From VRUE01 sp963732225 (GTDB taxonomy: Bacteria > Actinomycetota > Thermoleophilia > Solirubrobacterales > 70-9): a DNA stretch of 64,000 nucleotides. Where the stretch lies: NCBI GenBank assembly GCA_963732225.1, contig CAVSYR010000002.1, positions 806,001 to 870,000 of the forward strand. The letters run 5' to 3'. Shown one piece after another: positions 25,089 to 32,646 of the stretch; position 1 is the first letter of the stretch; every line of letters begins with the position of its first letter. The position numbers were made by a program, and so were the translations under genes. The notes below the pieces were generated by a model. It worked only from the letters and a program-made list of their open reading frames with translations, was not told where the DNA came from and made no database searches.

Positions 25089-25523
25089 TCAGTCGAGCAG
25101 GCCGACCTGGCGCAGGATCCCGACCGAGTCCGAGTAGACGTCCTTGCGCTTGATCAAGCCGTCCTCAAAGGGGATCACATCGACGCCGTCCCAGCTCACG
25201 CTGCGACCGCTCGGCGGCGCCTCGAGCTCGCCGCGGCGCAGCGTCTCGGAGTGCGTCGCGGTCGCCGTCCACTCCTGCGTCACCACGCCCTCCCTGACGT
25301 AGAGGCGCCGGGTCTCGAACTTCATCTCGGGCCAGGACTCGAAGATCTTGGCGATGTGACCCCGCACCTCGGCGCCGCTGGCGCTCTCGCCGGCGGTGTG
25401 GTTGGCGAAGACCATGTCCGGCGCGTGCATCGCGACGATCGCCTCGAGATCCTGTTTGTTCCAGGCCTCGTTGTAGCGGCCGATCGCCTCCGTCAGCGCC
25501 TCGATCCCGTCGCGCTCGCTCAC
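25089..25523 (-). CDS. SnoaL-like protein
   Basis: The 144-residue protein has the SnoaL-type start GIEALTEAIGRYNEAWNKQDLEAIVAMHAPDMVFANHTAGE and the beta end VTQEWTATATHSETLRRGELEAPPSGRSVSWDGVDVIPFEDGLIKRKDVYSD. Related proteins include ester cyclases and steroid isomerases. The GTG start lies 6 bases after TACAGT (complement of 25530-25535), which suggests leaderless initiation. It is convergent with the other SnoaL gene with only seven bases between stops. Confidence 0.82.
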   Translation of the reverse strand: MSERDGIEALTEAIGRYNEAWNKQDLEAIVAMHAPDMVFANHTAGESASGAEVRGHIAKIFESWPEMKFETRRLYVREGVVTQEWTATATHSETLRRGELEAPPSGRSVSWDGVDVIPFEDGLIKRKDVYSDSVGILRQVGLLD

Positions 25524-25623
25524 GCGCTCACTGTAACCCGCACAGGCACGGCGTCAAAACGGGCGGGCCGGGTAAAGCCCATCGTTAGGGTGAAACGCAA
25601 AAGCGAGCCGAGGGAGGATTGGC

Positions 25624-26469
25624 ATGGACGTATCGATCGGGTTGCCCAACGCGGTGCCGGGCACGACTGGCGGCGAGCTCGTGGAGTGGGCGCGCCGGGC
25701 TGAGGGCCGCGGGTTCAAGAGCCTGGGAACGATCGATCGCGTCGTCTATGGCAACTACGAGCCGCTGACCGCACTTGCCGCCGCCGCGGCCGTGACCGAG
25801 CGGATTGGGCTCTGCACCTCGGTGCTGCTCGGACCGCTGCGCACCAACCCGGCCGAGCTGGCCAAGCAGTCACTCAGCGTTCACGCCCTCTCCAACGGTC
25901 GCTTCACTCTTGGGATCGGCCTTGGCGCTCGCGAGGATGACTACGAGGCCAGCGGAGTGGATCTAAAGGGCAGGGGCCGGTGGCTCGACGATGCGCTCGA
26001 GCGCATCAAGGAGATCTGGGAGGGCGATGAGATCGGCCCTTCGGAGAGCGGCTCGCCCGGCCTCGTCGTCGGTGGCGCCGTCGACGCTTCGTTCGCCCGT
26101 GCCGCCCGCTTCGGCGATGGCTGGATTGCCGGTGGCGCGCCGCCCAACCAGTACGCTGAAATGGCGGAGAAGGCGAAGGCCGCCTGGACGGAGGCCGGCC
26201 GGGAGGGCAAGCCGCGGTTGATGGGCCTCGCCTATTACTCACTCGGCGAGCGGGCCGAGGAGGAGGCGAAGGCTTATCTAATGGACTACTACGCCTTCCT
26301 CGGCGAGGAGACGGCGGGGTACATCGCCAATAGCGCGGCCAAGGACGCCGACACGGTGAAGCAGTACCTGGAGGCATTCGACGCCGCCGGTTGCGGTGAG
26401 CTGATCCTCTTCCCGTCCTCCAGCGATCCCGAGCAGGTCGACCTGCTCGCCGACGCCGCCGGGCTTTAA
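25624..26469 (+). CDS. F420-dependent LLM-class oxidoreductase
   Basis: This 281-residue TIM-barrel protein belongs to the luciferase-like monooxygenase superfamily: GLPNAVPGTTGGELVEWARRAEGRGFKSLG at the start, ERIGLCTSVLLGPLRTNPAELAKQSLSVHALSNGRFTLGIGLGAREDDYEASG in the middle. That last segment is typical of F420-using enzymes of actinobacteria. GGGAGG precedes the ATG. Substrate not predictable. It is followed 20 bases later by a YdeI gene. Confidence 0.9.
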   Translation: MDVSIGLPNAVPGTTGGELVEWARRAEGRGFKSLGTIDRVVYGNYEPLTALAAAAAVTERIGLCTSVLLGPLRTNPAELAKQSLSVHALSNGRFTLGIGLGAREDDYEASGVDLKGRGRWLDDALERIKEIWEGDEIGPSESGSPGLVVGGAVDASFARAARFGDGWIAGGAPPNQYAEMAEKAKAAWTEAGREGKPRLMGLAYYSLGERAEEEAKAYLMDYYAFLGEETAGYIANSAAKDADTVKQYLEAFDAAGCGELILFPSSSDPEQVDLLADAAGL

Positions 26470-26489
26470 CTCGGGTCGAGGGAGCGAGG

Positions 26490-27065
26490 ATGGCGGACGA
26501 TCTGCCGATCCTCGGCTTCGCCTCGAAGCAGGAGCTCGAGGCCTGGCTGGAGGAGAACCATGCCGGCGCCGAGGGTCTCTGGCTGAAGATCGCCAAGAAG
26601 GGATCGGGGGTCGAAAGCGTCAATTACGCCGAAGCGCTGGAGCTGGCGCTCTGCTTCGGTTGGATCGACAGCCAGAAGCGCGGCTTCGACGAGGTTTTCT
26701 TCTTGCAGCGCTTCACGCCGCGGCGGCCGCGTGGCAAGTGGTCGCAGATCAACCGGACAAAGGCCGAGGAGCTGATCGCCGCCGGGGCGATGCGACCGGC
26801 GGGACTGAGCGAGGTTAAGGCGGCGAAAGCGGACGGTCGCTGGGAGGCGGCCTACGCGGGTCAGCGGGCGGCCACGGTGCCGGACGACCTCAAGCAGGAG
26901 CTCGATCGCAACAAAGCTGCGGGCGAGTTCTTCGCCACGCTCGACAGCGCCAACCGCTACGCGATCCTCTACCGGCTACAAGAGGCGAAGAAGCCCGAGA
27001 CGCGAGAGAAAAGGCTGCGGAAGTTCATCGCGATGCTGGAGCGTGGAGAGAAGATCCACGGCTAG
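26490..27065 (+). CDS. YdeI/OmpD-associated family protein
   Basis: The 191-residue protein matches the YdeI family: a DUF1801-like start (SKQELEAWLEENHAGAEGLWLKIAKKGSG), then VNYAEALELALCFGWIDSQKRGFDEVFFLQRFTPRRPRGKWSQINRTKAEEL and a C-terminal YILRLQEAKKPETREKRLRKFIAMLERGEKIH-type region. The biochemical role is not established; in some bacteria YdeI relates to stress or antimicrobial peptide resistance. Good RBS (GGGAGCGAGG). The stop overlaps the convergent gene by four bases. Confidence 0.88.
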   Translation: MADDLPILGFASKQELEAWLEENHAGAEGLWLKIAKKGSGVESVNYAEALELALCFGWIDSQKRGFDEVFFLQRFTPRRPRGKWSQINRTKAEELIAAGAMRPAGLSEVKAAKADGRWEAAYAGQRAATVPDDLKQELDRNKAAGEFFATLDSANRYAILYRLQEAKKPETREKRLRKFIAMLERGEKIHG

Positions 27066-27877
27066 CGAAAGGCCGCGCGGGCGCTTTTGAGGCCGACGCC
27101 GGAGCGCTCCAAGTAGCCGTAGGTCCCTTGCTCGAGCAGTTCCTGCGCCGCTTCCGTCACCGCTCCCAGTCCCGTAAAGGCAAAGGCGCCGCCGACGGAG
27201 ACGCGGCGGACGCCGACCTCCGCCAGCTCGGCCACCGAGGGCACGCCGGGTCGTGCCAAGACGTTGACGGGAAGGTCGACCGAGTCGACGACCTGGCGAA
27301 TGTCCTCGATTCGGGCGATGCCGGGGGCGAAGAGGACGTCGGCGCCGGCCTCCTCGTAGGCCCGCAAGCGGGCGATCGTGTCGGCGAGGTCGGTGACCCC
27401 ATGCAGGTGGTTCTCGGCCCGCGCGGTGAGGACCAGCCGGACTGGACCACCGTGGGCGACCTCGGCCGCTGCCGCCACTCGCTCGGCGGCAACCTCGATC
27501 GCGTAGATCGGCTCCTCGTCGCGACCGCTGCAATCCTCGATCGAGGCGCCGGCGAGGCCGATCGCGAGCGCCATGCGAATGGTCTCGGCGACACCGGCCG
27601 GGTCCTCGGCAAAGCCGTTCTCGAGATCGGCCGAGACCGGCAGCTCGGTTGCCCCGACGATCGCAGCGGCGTTGGCAAGCGCCCCCTCGCGACTGAGCGA
27701 GCCATCGAGCAGACCGAGCGTTGCCGCCGAGCCGCTGCTCGTCGTCGCCAGCGCCTCAAAGCCCAGCGAGGCAAACAGCTTCGCCGAGCCCCGGTCCCAT
27801 GGATTTGGCATCAGCAAGGGCCGCTCGCCCTGGTGCAGCGCCAGGAAGCGCTCGGCTCTCTCAGCTTGCTCGCTCAT
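27062..27877 (-). CDS. Isocitrate lyase/PEP mutase-family protein
   Basis: This 271-residue TIM barrel has the start LMPNPWDRGSAKLFASLGFEALATTSSGSAATLGLLDG, the metal site VSADLENGFAEDP, and GASIEDCSGRDEEPIYAIEVAAERV. The family includes PEP mutase, oxaloacetate hydrolase and 2-methylisocitrate lyase; it lacks the KKCGH catalytic loop of isocitrate lyase, so it belongs to the broad and poorly assigned subgroup. It is divergent from rlmN with 56 bases between starts. Confidence 0.85.
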   Translation of the reverse strand: MSEQAERAERFLALHQGERPLLMPNPWDRGSAKLFASLGFEALATTSSGSAATLGLLDGSLSREGALANAAAIVGATELPVSADLENGFAEDPAGVAETIRMALAIGLAGASIEDCSGRDEEPIYAIEVAAERVAAAAEVAHGGPVRLVLTARAENHLHGVTDLADTIARLRAYEEAGADVLFAPGIARIEDIRQVVDSVDLPVNVLARPGVPSVAELAEVGVRRVSVGGAFAFTGLGAVTEAAQELLEQGTYGYLERSGVGLKSARAAFR

Positions 27878-27933
27878 CCAGCTGGCGAATCTACTCCTCC
27901 CAATCCGCAGCTCGGCGTCCGTACACTCGGCCG

Positions 27934-28914
27934 GTGGACCGCGTCCTGCTCGACAGCACGCTCGCCCAGGCCGGCGAGCCCGCCTACCGCGCCTCCCAGG
28001 TCTGGGAGTGGGTTGCGCGCGGCGCCCGCGACTACGAGGAGATGACCAACCTGCCGGCGGCGCTGCGCCAGCGGCTCACCGCCGAGGTGCCGCTCTCGAC
28101 GCTCGAGCTGCGGGCCGAGGCCAGGTCCGACGACGGCACGGTCAAGGCGCTCTTCCACACCGCTGACGGGCGGGCGATCGAGGCGGTGCTGATGCGCTTC
28201 CGCGATGGCCGTCGCTCGGTCTGCCTCTCCTCGCAATCGGGCTGCCCGCTGACCTGCTCCTTCTGCGCCACCGGCAAGATGAAGTTCGGCCGCAACCTCA
28301 GCGCCGACGAGATCCTCGACCAGGCGCTGCACTTTCGCCGCGGCGAAGCGATCGATCACGTCGTCTTCATGGGCATGGGGGAGCCGACGATGAACCTCGA
28401 CGCCGTCCTCGCCGCCTGTGAGGCGCTGCCGCAGGTTGGGGTTACCCACCGCCGCACGGCGATCTCGACCGTCGGCTGGGTGCCGGGCATCGACCGCCTC
28501 GCCGAGTGCGAGATGCCGGTCAGCCTGGCGCTCTCCCTGCACGCTCCCAACGACGGCCTGCGCTCGCAGCTGATGCCGGTCAACGACCGCTACCCGCTGG
28601 CCGAGGTGCTGGCCGCCTGCGAGCGATACAGAGCCCGTCGCCGCCGCAAGGTCTTCGTCGAGTACGTGATGCTCGACGGCGTCAACGACCACCCCGAGCA
28701 CGCCCGCGAGCTCGCCGCCCTGCTCGATCCGCGTGCCTACAAGGTCAACCTGATCCCGTACAACCCGACCGGTGCCTACGACGGCTCGCCGCCGGAGCAG
28801 ATCGAGCGCTTCCGCGCGATCCTCGCCGAGCACCACCTCACCGCCACCGTGCGCCTCACCCGCGGCCGCGACATCGATGCGGCTTGCGGCCAGCTCGCCG
28901 CGGCAAAGACCTAA
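27934..28914 (+). CDS. rlmN: 23S rRNA (adenine2503-C2)/tRNA methyltransferase RlmN
   Basis: This 326-residue radical SAM enzyme methylates A2503 of 23S rRNA (and A37 of tRNAs). The cluster motif is CPLTCSFCATG; the upstream Cys is in RSVCLSSQSG and the second catalytic Cys is near the end (RDIDAACGQLA). GMGEPTMN and SLHAPND are typical. GTG 27934 is preferred: TACACT lies 6 bases upstream and longer frames would cover the promoter. The stop codon sits next to the palindrome that precedes the P450. Confidence 0.96.
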   Translation: MDRVLLDSTLAQAGEPAYRASQVWEWVARGARDYEEMTNLPAALRQRLTAEVPLSTLELRAEARSDDGTVKALFHTADGRAIEAVLMRFRDGRRSVCLSSQSGCPLTCSFCATGKMKFGRNLSADEILDQALHFRRGEAIDHVVFMGMGEPTMNLDAVLAACEALPQVGVTHRRTAISTVGWVPGIDRLAECEMPVSLALSLHAPNDGLRSQLMPVNDRYPLAEVLAACERYRARRRRKVFVEYVMLDGVNDHPEHARELAALLDPRAYKVNLIPYNPTGAYDGSPPEQIERFRAILAEHHLTATVRLTRGRDIDAACGQLAAAKT

Positions 28915-28937
28915 CTGGCTGGTCAGCCAACTACTAT
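28915..28937 (+). promoter_or_regulatory. Palindromic operator and -10 box of the P450 gene
   Basis: CTGGCTG-GT-CAGCCAA (28915-28930) is an almost perfect inverted repeat. Read on the minus strand it is TTGGCTGACCAGCCAG, which differs from the acyl-CoA dehydrogenase site at three positions. A -10-like TACTAT (28932-28937) follows at once and the ATG is 9 bases later, so a bound protein would block transcription. Confidence 0.6.
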
Positions 28938-28946
28938 GCGGCGGCG

Positions 28947-30395
28947 ATGAGCACCGAGACGCAATCCGTCCCGCCCCGGGTTCCGCCGCCGAAGCAGCTC
29001 AGTGCCAACCCGGTAGTCCGTGTGCTCGACGACGTCTGGGCGGAGGCGCGGGTGCGGCGCCACGGCGCCTACCCGCCGGGGCCGCAGGACTTCAGCTTCG
29101 GCAGGACCCTGCAGGCGGCGCGCGACCCGCTGCCGATGCTGCTCGGCCTCTACGAGGAGCACGGGCCGATCTTCAGCGTGCGGCTGCTGCACAGCCCGGT
29201 GATCTTCATGCTCGGCCCCGAGGCCAACCACTTCGTCACCGTCGCCCACCCGGAGAACTTCCACTGGCGCGAGTCGAGCTTCGGTGACCTGATCCCGCTG
29301 CTCGGCGACGGCCTGCTGACGATCGACGATGCCTACCACGACCGCGCGCGGGCGATCATGATGCCTGCCTTCCACCGCGAGCAGGTCGCGGCCTCAGTCG
29401 AAGCGATGGTCGCCGAGGCGACGCCGGCGATCGAGCGGCTGCGCGAGGGCGAGGTTGTCGACGTCTACGAGTGGATGCGGGGGCTGGCGATGCGGATCGC
29501 GATGCGGGCCCTGCTCGGGCTCGATCCCGACGAGGCCGGCAAGGGCGCCGCCGCGGCCGAGCACTTCGAGCGTGCGCTCGGCTTCTACGGCACTGACTTC
29601 CACCTGCGCCTGCTGCGCGGACCCGGCTCGCCCTGGTCGAAGATGACGCGCTCGCGGGCGGTGCTCGACGAGATCGTCTACGCCGAGATCGCCCAGCGCC
29701 GCGCCGCTGCCGACGAGAGCCGGATGGACATTCTCAGTCTCCTGGTCGGCGTTCGCGACGAGGCGGGGGAGGGCTTCACCGACAAGGAGATCCGCGACCA
29801 GGTGATGACCCTGATGTTCGCCGGTCACGACACCTCGACCTCGACCCTGACCTTCATGATGCACGAGCTGGCACGCCACCCCGACGTCGTCGCCCGGCTC
29901 TGCGCCGAGCAGGACGAGGTGCTCGGCGGGGCGACTCCGAGCATCGATCAGCTCGAGCGCGAGATGCCCTACCTCGAGATGGTCCTCGACGAGGTGCTGC
30001 GCCTCTATCCGCCCGCCTGGATCGGTCCGCGCCGCGCCGTGCGCGACTTCGAGTTCGGTGGTCACCGGGTCGCCCGCGGCGCCTACGTCAACTACTGCTC
30101 CTGGGCCAGCCACCGCCTGCCCGAGGTCTTCCCCGAGCCGGAGGCATTCATCCCCGAGCGCTTCACCCGCGAGCGCAAGGCGGCGCTGCCGCGCGGCGCC
30201 TACGTGCCCTTCGGCGGCGGGCGGCGGATCTGCATCGGCAAGCGCTTCGGCCAGACCGAGGTGAAGCTGGTGGCGACGATGTTGCTGCAGCGCCTGCGCC
30301 TCGACGCGATGCCGGGCCGCACGGTGACCGTGCGCCAGATGCCGACCCTCTCGCCGCGGGGTGGCTTGCGGATGCGGGTGCTGCCGCGTCAGTAG
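28947..30395 (+). CDS. Cytochrome P450
   Basis: This 482-residue soluble heme monooxygenase has the I-helix (LMFAGHDTSTSTL), the ExxR motif (EVLRLYPPAW), the meander (PERFTRERKAALPRGAYVPFGGG) and the heme ligand FGGGRRICIGKRFG. It lacks a membrane anchor. The ATG at 28947 was chosen over a longer frame because the -10 box and operator lie upstream. The style (long N-terminus, PPGPQDFSFGRTLQAARDPLPMLLGLYEEHGPIF) resembles CYP110/CYP4-like fatty-acid or terpene hydroxylases. The shared operator suggests a lipid substrate. A ferredoxin partner is not present nearby. Confidence 0.94.
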   Translation: MSTETQSVPPRVPPPKQLSANPVVRVLDDVWAEARVRRHGAYPPGPQDFSFGRTLQAARDPLPMLLGLYEEHGPIFSVRLLHSPVIFMLGPEANHFVTVAHPENFHWRESSFGDLIPLLGDGLLTIDDAYHDRARAIMMPAFHREQVAASVEAMVAEATPAIERLREGEVVDVYEWMRGLAMRIAMRALLGLDPDEAGKGAAAAEHFERALGFYGTDFHLRLLRGPGSPWSKMTRSRAVLDEIVYAEIAQRRAAADESRMDILSLLVGVRDEAGEGFTDKEIRDQVMTLMFAGHDTSTSTLTFMMHELARHPDVVARLCAEQDEVLGGATPSIDQLEREMPYLEMVLDEVLRLYPPAWIGPRRAVRDFEFGGHRVARGAYVNYCSWASHRLPEVFPEPEAFIPERFTRERKAALPRGAYVPFGGGRRICIGKRFGQTEVKLVATMLLQRLRLDAMPGRTVTVRQMPTLSPRGGLRMRVLPRQ

Positions 30396-30406
30396 CCTGC
30401 CGCAGG

Positions 30407-31654
30407 ATGCGGGCGCTGGTCATCTCCGACACCCACTTCGGGGCCTGGACCGGGCGCGACCTGCTGCGCGAGGAGTTCTTCCTCGAGCGGCTGGCGCCCC
30501 AGCTCGAGGGCATCGACGAGCTGATCTTCCTCGGCGACCTCTTCGATTTCCTCTTCGGCTCGGTCGGCGATGCGGTTGACGCGGCCGCCGGCTTGCTCGA
30601 CCTGATCGCCGCCAACCTGGTCGGCAAGCGGCTGGTCTTCCTCGCCGGCAACCACGATCATCACCTCGTCCACCGCGACTTCGAGAACCGCCTCGAGGCG
30701 CAGCTGGCGGCGGGACGGGCGCCGCTGCTGAGCGGTGAGCCGGCACTCGACTCGGCGCCGCCCGGCCCGGGCTTCTTCCGCTCGTTCCTCGCCCGCCGCC
30801 TGCCCGGTGTACAGATCGAGATCGCCTATCCGACCTACAGCTTCGCCGGCGTGCTCTGCACTCACGGGCACTACCTCGATCCCCACGCCCGGCTCTCCGG
30901 CTCGCGCGGCGACCGCATCCTGACCAGGGTGCTCTGGGGCATCGCCACCGGCGGCCCGGAGGACCCGAAGACGATCGCCGACTACGAGTCGACGATCACC
31001 CTGCTGACCGAGTGGCTTTACATCGCCGCCCAGATGCCGCACGGGACGCACGCCCAGCAGAACGTCTTCCGCGCCGTGCAGCGGGCCGGCCGCCTGGCCT
31101 CGACCCTTGGCCTGCCGGCGCGCGGCGTCAAGCGGCTCGCCGCCGAGTTGCGCGACCGCGGCATTGGCGACGCCGCATCCGGGGACGACTCGCTGCCAAG
31201 CGAGTCCCATTTCGACTCCGTCGTGCGGGCCGAGGCGGCGCGCCAGCGCCGCGAGCAGCCGGTCCCACAGGCTGCCTGGCCCCACCCCGCCTACCCGGCC
31301 GCCTCGGTGATCTCGCCCAGCGACCCCTCCGAGCACGCGCTCGAGGCCTTCGCCAAGGTGACCGCCAACCTCGGTTGGGACAAGGAGGCCGGGCAAATCG
31401 TCTTCGCCCACACCCACCAGCCGCTGGCCGACGTGCGCTGCGCCGATCACCCGCGCACGCGCTACTGGAACACCGGCTCCTGGATCTACGAGCCCGACCT
31501 TGCCTCGCGCCAGGCCTACGGTCGCTACCTGCGCTACGCCTGGCCCGGTACCGCGATCGTGCTCGACGACGAAGAGCCCGAGCCGCGTCTGCTCGAGCTC
31601 CTCGCCGACCTCAACCCGCTGGCCGGCGGCGCCGGCTTGCCGGAGCTGCGATGA
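30407..31654 (+). CDS. Calcineurin-like metallophosphoesterase
   Basis: This 415-residue protein has all metal-binding blocks of the family: DTHFG near the start, LGDLFDF, GNHDHH, CTHGHYLDPH and HTHQP. The middle holds a helical insert (residues about 160-280), absent in the shortest members. Substrate is not clear; UDP-diacylglucosamine hydrolase-like and phosphodiesterase functions are possible. TAGCCT lies 8 bases before the ATG. The stop overlaps the start of a small membrane gene (ATGA). Confidence 0.88.
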   Translation: MRALVISDTHFGAWTGRDLLREEFFLERLAPQLEGIDELIFLGDLFDFLFGSVGDAVDAAAGLLDLIAANLVGKRLVFLAGNHDHHLVHRDFENRLEAQLAAGRAPLLSGEPALDSAPPGPGFFRSFLARRLPGVQIEIAYPTYSFAGVLCTHGHYLDPHARLSGSRGDRILTRVLWGIATGGPEDPKTIADYESTITLLTEWLYIAAQMPHGTHAQQNVFRAVQRAGRLASTLGLPARGVKRLAAELRDRGIGDAASGDDSLPSESHFDSVVRAEAARQRREQPVPQAAWPHPAYPAASVISPSDPSEHALEAFAKVTANLGWDKEAGQIVFAHTHQPLADVRCADHPRTRYWNTGSWIYEPDLASRQAYGRYLRYAWPGTAIVLDDEEPEPRLLELLADLNPLAGGAGLPELR

Positions 31655-31809
31655 GCGAGGCGCTGACGATCGCGGTGCTCCTGGTGCGGGCCGAAGAGGC
31701 CTGGGAGCCGGTCCTCTTCGGCGGCCTGATCCCGCTCTTCGGCGCCCTCACGATCGGCTTCATCATCTACCGCGCCGTTCGCGACAACGACGAATCCGAC
31801 GACGAGTAG
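31651..31809 (+). CDS. Small single-helix membrane protein (52 residues)
   Basis: The frame has 52 residues: MSEALTIAVLLVRAEEAWEP, one hydrophobic helix (VLFGGLIPLFGALTIGFIIY) and a charged tail RAVRDNDESDDE. It is translationally coupled to the metallophosphoesterase by an ATGA overlap, which argues that it is real. It may anchor or assist that enzyme at the membrane; the family is unknown to me. Confidence 0.65.
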   Translation: MSEALTIAVLLVRAEEAWEPVLFGGLIPLFGALTIGFIIYRAVRDNDESDDE

Positions 31810-31883
31810 GCGGATCTCCGAGCGGCGCTTGAGGGTGGGATGCCACGGGTAGGGGGCAGGCGAACCCCACCTAAGGAGGGACG

Positions 31884-32489
31884 ATGCGCAACCCGTCAAG
31901 CCTGCTTCGTCGTGCGCTGCCGCTGAGCGTGGCCGCTCTGGTCGCGGTCATCGGCGTCACCGCCGTGGCCGTTGCCGCCGGCGGCGCGACGAGCTCGAAG
32001 GCCGGCAAGGTCAAGGTCAAGTGTCCGGCCCGAGTGCTCGCTGGCCAGAAGAAGGTCACCTGCCGCCTATTCGGCAAGCTGCCCGCCGGGCCCCAGGGCC
32101 CGCAAGGACCGAAGGGGCCAAAAGGCTCAAAGGGCGACAAAGGCCAGAAGGGCGACAAGGGAGACAAAGGCGCCACCGGTGCCCCCGGAGTCTCCGGCTA
32201 CGAGGTCGTCAACCAGACCTTCAAAGAAGTCTTCATCGAAAACAGCGGCAGCCCCCGAGGCCTCAGCGAAGTCAAGACCGTCTCCTGTCCAGCCGGCAAG
32301 CGCGCAATCGGCGGCGGCTCCGACCTAGGCACCAACGCCGCCCAAAACGGCCAACAGCGCCAGGTAACGGTCTCCCTCAACGGCCCGAACGGAACCGGCA
32401 CGGGCTGGTCAGTCCAGCTCTTCAACAACTCGACGTCAATCGACACCTCGATCGACCTGCGCGTCTACGCCATCTGCGCAAGCGTCTGA
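31884..32489 (+). CDS. Exported collagen-like protein
   Basis: The 201-residue protein has a signal peptide or anchor (SLLRRALPLSVAALVAVIGVTAVAVAAGG), a short Cys-containing region (KVKCPARVLAGQKKVTCRLFG), then about eleven Gly-X-Y triplets (GPQGPQGPKGPKGSKGDKGQ and on to GATGAPG), and a C-terminal globular part with two more Cys (VSCPAGKRAIGGGSDL, VYAICAS). GGAGG precedes the ATG. Bacterial collagen-like proteins usually trimerise at the surface; the four Cys suggest disulfides outside the cell. Confidence 0.88.
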   Translation: MRNPSSLLRRALPLSVAALVAVIGVTAVAVAAGGATSSKAGKVKVKCPARVLAGQKKVTCRLFGKLPAGPQGPQGPKGPKGSKGDKGQKGDKGDKGATGAPGVSGYEVVNQTFKEVFIENSGSPRGLSEVKTVSCPAGKRAIGGGSDLGTNAAQNGQQRQVTVSLNGPNGTGTGWSVQLFNNSTSIDTSIDLRVYAICASV

Positions 32490-32537
32490 AGCCTCAGCGC
32501 CGCCCGCGGGAAGTAAAGCTCAACCGCAAGCGCTTCT

Positions 32538-32630
32538 CCCGCGGGTGGCGCGGTGGCGGGGGTCCCCCATAGCGCAGGACGCGAAGCGTCCGAGCACATG
32601 GGGGAGGGCCGCCGCGACAGGACCCGCGGG
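32538..32630. repeat. Nested extragenic hairpin between collagen-like gene and glnN
   Basis: Outer arms CCCGCGGGT (32538-32546) and ACCCGCGGG (32622-32630) are perfect. Inside, GCGGTGGC pairs with GCCGCCGC with one mismatch, CCCCCAT (32564-32570) pairs with ATGGGGG (32598-32604), and the apex is GGACGC-GAA-GCGTCC (32577-32591). A further CCCGCGGG copy lies at 32503-32510. It separates two convergent genes and belongs with the elements at 10882 and 58723. Confidence 0.7.
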
Positions 32631-32646
32631 CCGAAACGCCCCGCTG

